Assembly: GCA_021300575.1 (NCBI GenBank)
Contig: JAJTDM010000007.1
Span: 1 to 64,000 of the forward strand
Direction: 5' to 3'
Length of the DNA stretch: 64,000 nucleotides
DNA from: Rubrivivax sp.
GTDB lineage: Bacteria > Pseudomonadota > Gammaproteobacteria > Burkholderiales > Burkholderiaceae_C
Position numbers and translations under genes: made by a program. Below, piece after piece: positions 63,159-64,000 of the stretch; positions within the stretch are counted from its first letter, which is position 1; the number at the start of each line of letters is the position of its first letter. Below the pieces are notes generated by a model that did not search any database, was not told the origin of the DNA, and saw only the letters and a list, made by a program, of their open reading frames with translations.

Positions 63159-64000
63159 ATGCAAGAAGCCATGACCTTCCCGGCCCTGTCCGCCCTCGCG
63201 GCCCTTACGGTGGGCGCAGCCTGGGGCCTGCCCCGGTTCAAGCGCCGCATTGAACTCTCCAGGGCCAAGCACCGGTCGCTGGCGGGGCACTCGCGCATGG
63301 CCAAGCGGGTGGCCTCGCTCATTCCGGGGTACGCCTATGGCGCTGAGCGCTTCTTTGCTTCTGACGATGCGCCTGCCGAAGTGGTGGAGCGGCGCAAGGC
63401 GGGCTTTCACGCGCTGGCGGGCTTGTACGCAGCGCGCTTCCCGCTGAGCGTCGCGGCCACGGCGCAGGCGCGCGCGAGCGTGTCCGACCTGCAGTTCACC
63501 GGCAGCTACCGCGTGCCCTTCCAGTACAGCCCTTACCTGCGCGAACACCTGAAGGTGGGCAGCTTCGTGTGCGCATCCCGGGGCGTGAAGGTTGTGGACC
63601 TGGACGGCAATCAGTTCTTCGATCTGACCGGGTCTTATGGCGTCAACCTCTTCGGCTACGACTTCTACAAGGCCTGCATCGCGGAAGGCTCGGCTACCGC
63701 CGCCGAACTGGGCCCCGTGCTGGGCGCGTACCACCCCTGTGTCGTGGAGAACGTCGAGCGGCTGAAGATGATCTCCGGCCTTGACGAGGTGTCGTTCCAC
63801 ATGTCCGGTACCGAGGCCGTGATGCAGGCCGTGCGACTGGCTCGGTACCACACCCGCAAGACGCACCTGGTGCGCTTCTGTGGCGCCTATCACGGCTGGT
63901 GGGAAGACGTGCAGCCAGGCCCCGGCAACCCTGTGACCCCGCGCCAGACCTACACGCTCAAGGACATGGACGATCGGGCCTTGCATGTGCTGGCCACGCG
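63159..64000 (+). CDS. Class-III aminotransferase (GSA-aminomutase-like), cut by window edge
   Basis: The first 280 residues are visible; the gene continues past the end. A hydrophobic segment (MTFPALSALAALTVGAAWGL) is followed by a basic stretch and a helical linker, then the PLP-fold with FDLTGSYGVNLFGYDFYKACI, FHMSGTEAVMQAVRLARYHT and FCGAYHGWWEDVQPG. It resembles glutamate-1-semialdehyde-aminomutase-like transferases. The N-terminal hydrophobic segment suggests membrane attachment and a lipid substrate. The start at 63159 is a best guess; ATG 63171 is possible. Confidence 0.85.
   Translation, partial: MQEAMTFPALSALAALTVGAAWGLPRFKRRIELSRAKHRSLAGHSRMAKRVASLIPGYAYGAERFFASDDAPAEVVERRKAGFHALAGLYAARFPLSVAATAQARASVSDLQFTGSYRVPFQYSPYLREHLKVGSFVCASRGVKVVDLDGNQFFDLTGSYGVNLFGYDFYKACIAEGSATAAELGPVLGAYHPCVVENVERLKMISGLDEVSFHMSGTEAVMQAVRLARYHTRKTHLVRFCGAYHGWWEDVQPGPGNPVTPRQTYTLKDMDDRALHVLAT

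Overview
The window is high-GC chromosomal DNA of a Betaproteobacterium, most likely order Burkholderiales. This rests on gene order and protein sequence: bamE-dapB-exbB-exbD-leuS-lptE divergent from fur, hpf-ptsN-hprK, and a Lys/Ala/Pro-rich DNA-binding-like protein of the type common in this order. I see no rRNA, tRNA, CRISPR array or insertion sequence. Most long reading frames opposite real genes are high-GC shadows and were left out.

Layout. (1) 1-8.1 kb is housekeeping: LPS transport lipoprotein lptE (cut by the window edge), leuS, an ExbB/ExbD motor pair, dapB and bamE on the minus strand; fur on plus; then hprK, ptsN and hpf on minus. (2) 8.2-10.0 kb holds trpE, preceded by a candidate Trp-containing leader peptide. 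trpG, trpD and trpC do not follow it. (3) 10.2-25.7 kb is a catabolic cluster: an agmatinase-like ureohydrolase, a minus-strand operon of three hydrolases, a LuxR-type regulator, and a plus-strand run of TonB-dependent receptor, MFS transporter, S9 peptidase, type-B carboxylesterase, gamma-glutamylpolyamine synthetase, gamma-glutamylpolyamine oxidase and a cupin. It looks like uptake and breakdown of a conjugated polyamine or guanidino compound.

(4) 25.7-48.3 kb looks like a phosphate-starvation region: two PhoX phosphatases, an MGDG-synthase-like glycosyltransferase, a TRAP transporter (tatT-dctP-dctQM, with tatT broken by one in-frame TAG), a secreted metallophosphoesterase, a phytase-like propeller lipoprotein, a subtilase and its lipoprotein neighbour, phnCDE with an iron alcohol dehydrogenase, and ppk2 with an exoD-like gene. 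(5) 48.4-53.6 kb holds a zinc-type alcohol dehydrogenase behind a perfect FNR/ANR-type box, plus a calcium exchanger and P-type ATPase pair. (6) 53.9-57.8 kb is an arsenic operon (GAPDH-arsJ-arsR-arsC remnant-acr3) in which arsC seems reduced to 24 codons by an in-frame internal deletion. (7) 57.9-64 kb has a DNA-binding-like protein with a palindromic promoter, a CorA/ZntB-type channel, an LpxH-like phosphoesterase, a UDP-sugar dehydrogenase, a phosphatidylserine decarboxylase and a class-III aminotransferase running off the end.

The main result is twelve candidate Pho boxes (TGTCA/TTCAC-type half-sites repeated every 11 bp), each upstream of and oriented toward a gene, all between 25.7 and 63.2 kb. 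They tie phosphatases, phosphonate uptake, the TRAP system, polyphosphate kinase, the arsenic operon, a metal channel and lipid or glycolipid enzymes into one apparent PhoB regulon island. These sites were found by eye and have not been tested.
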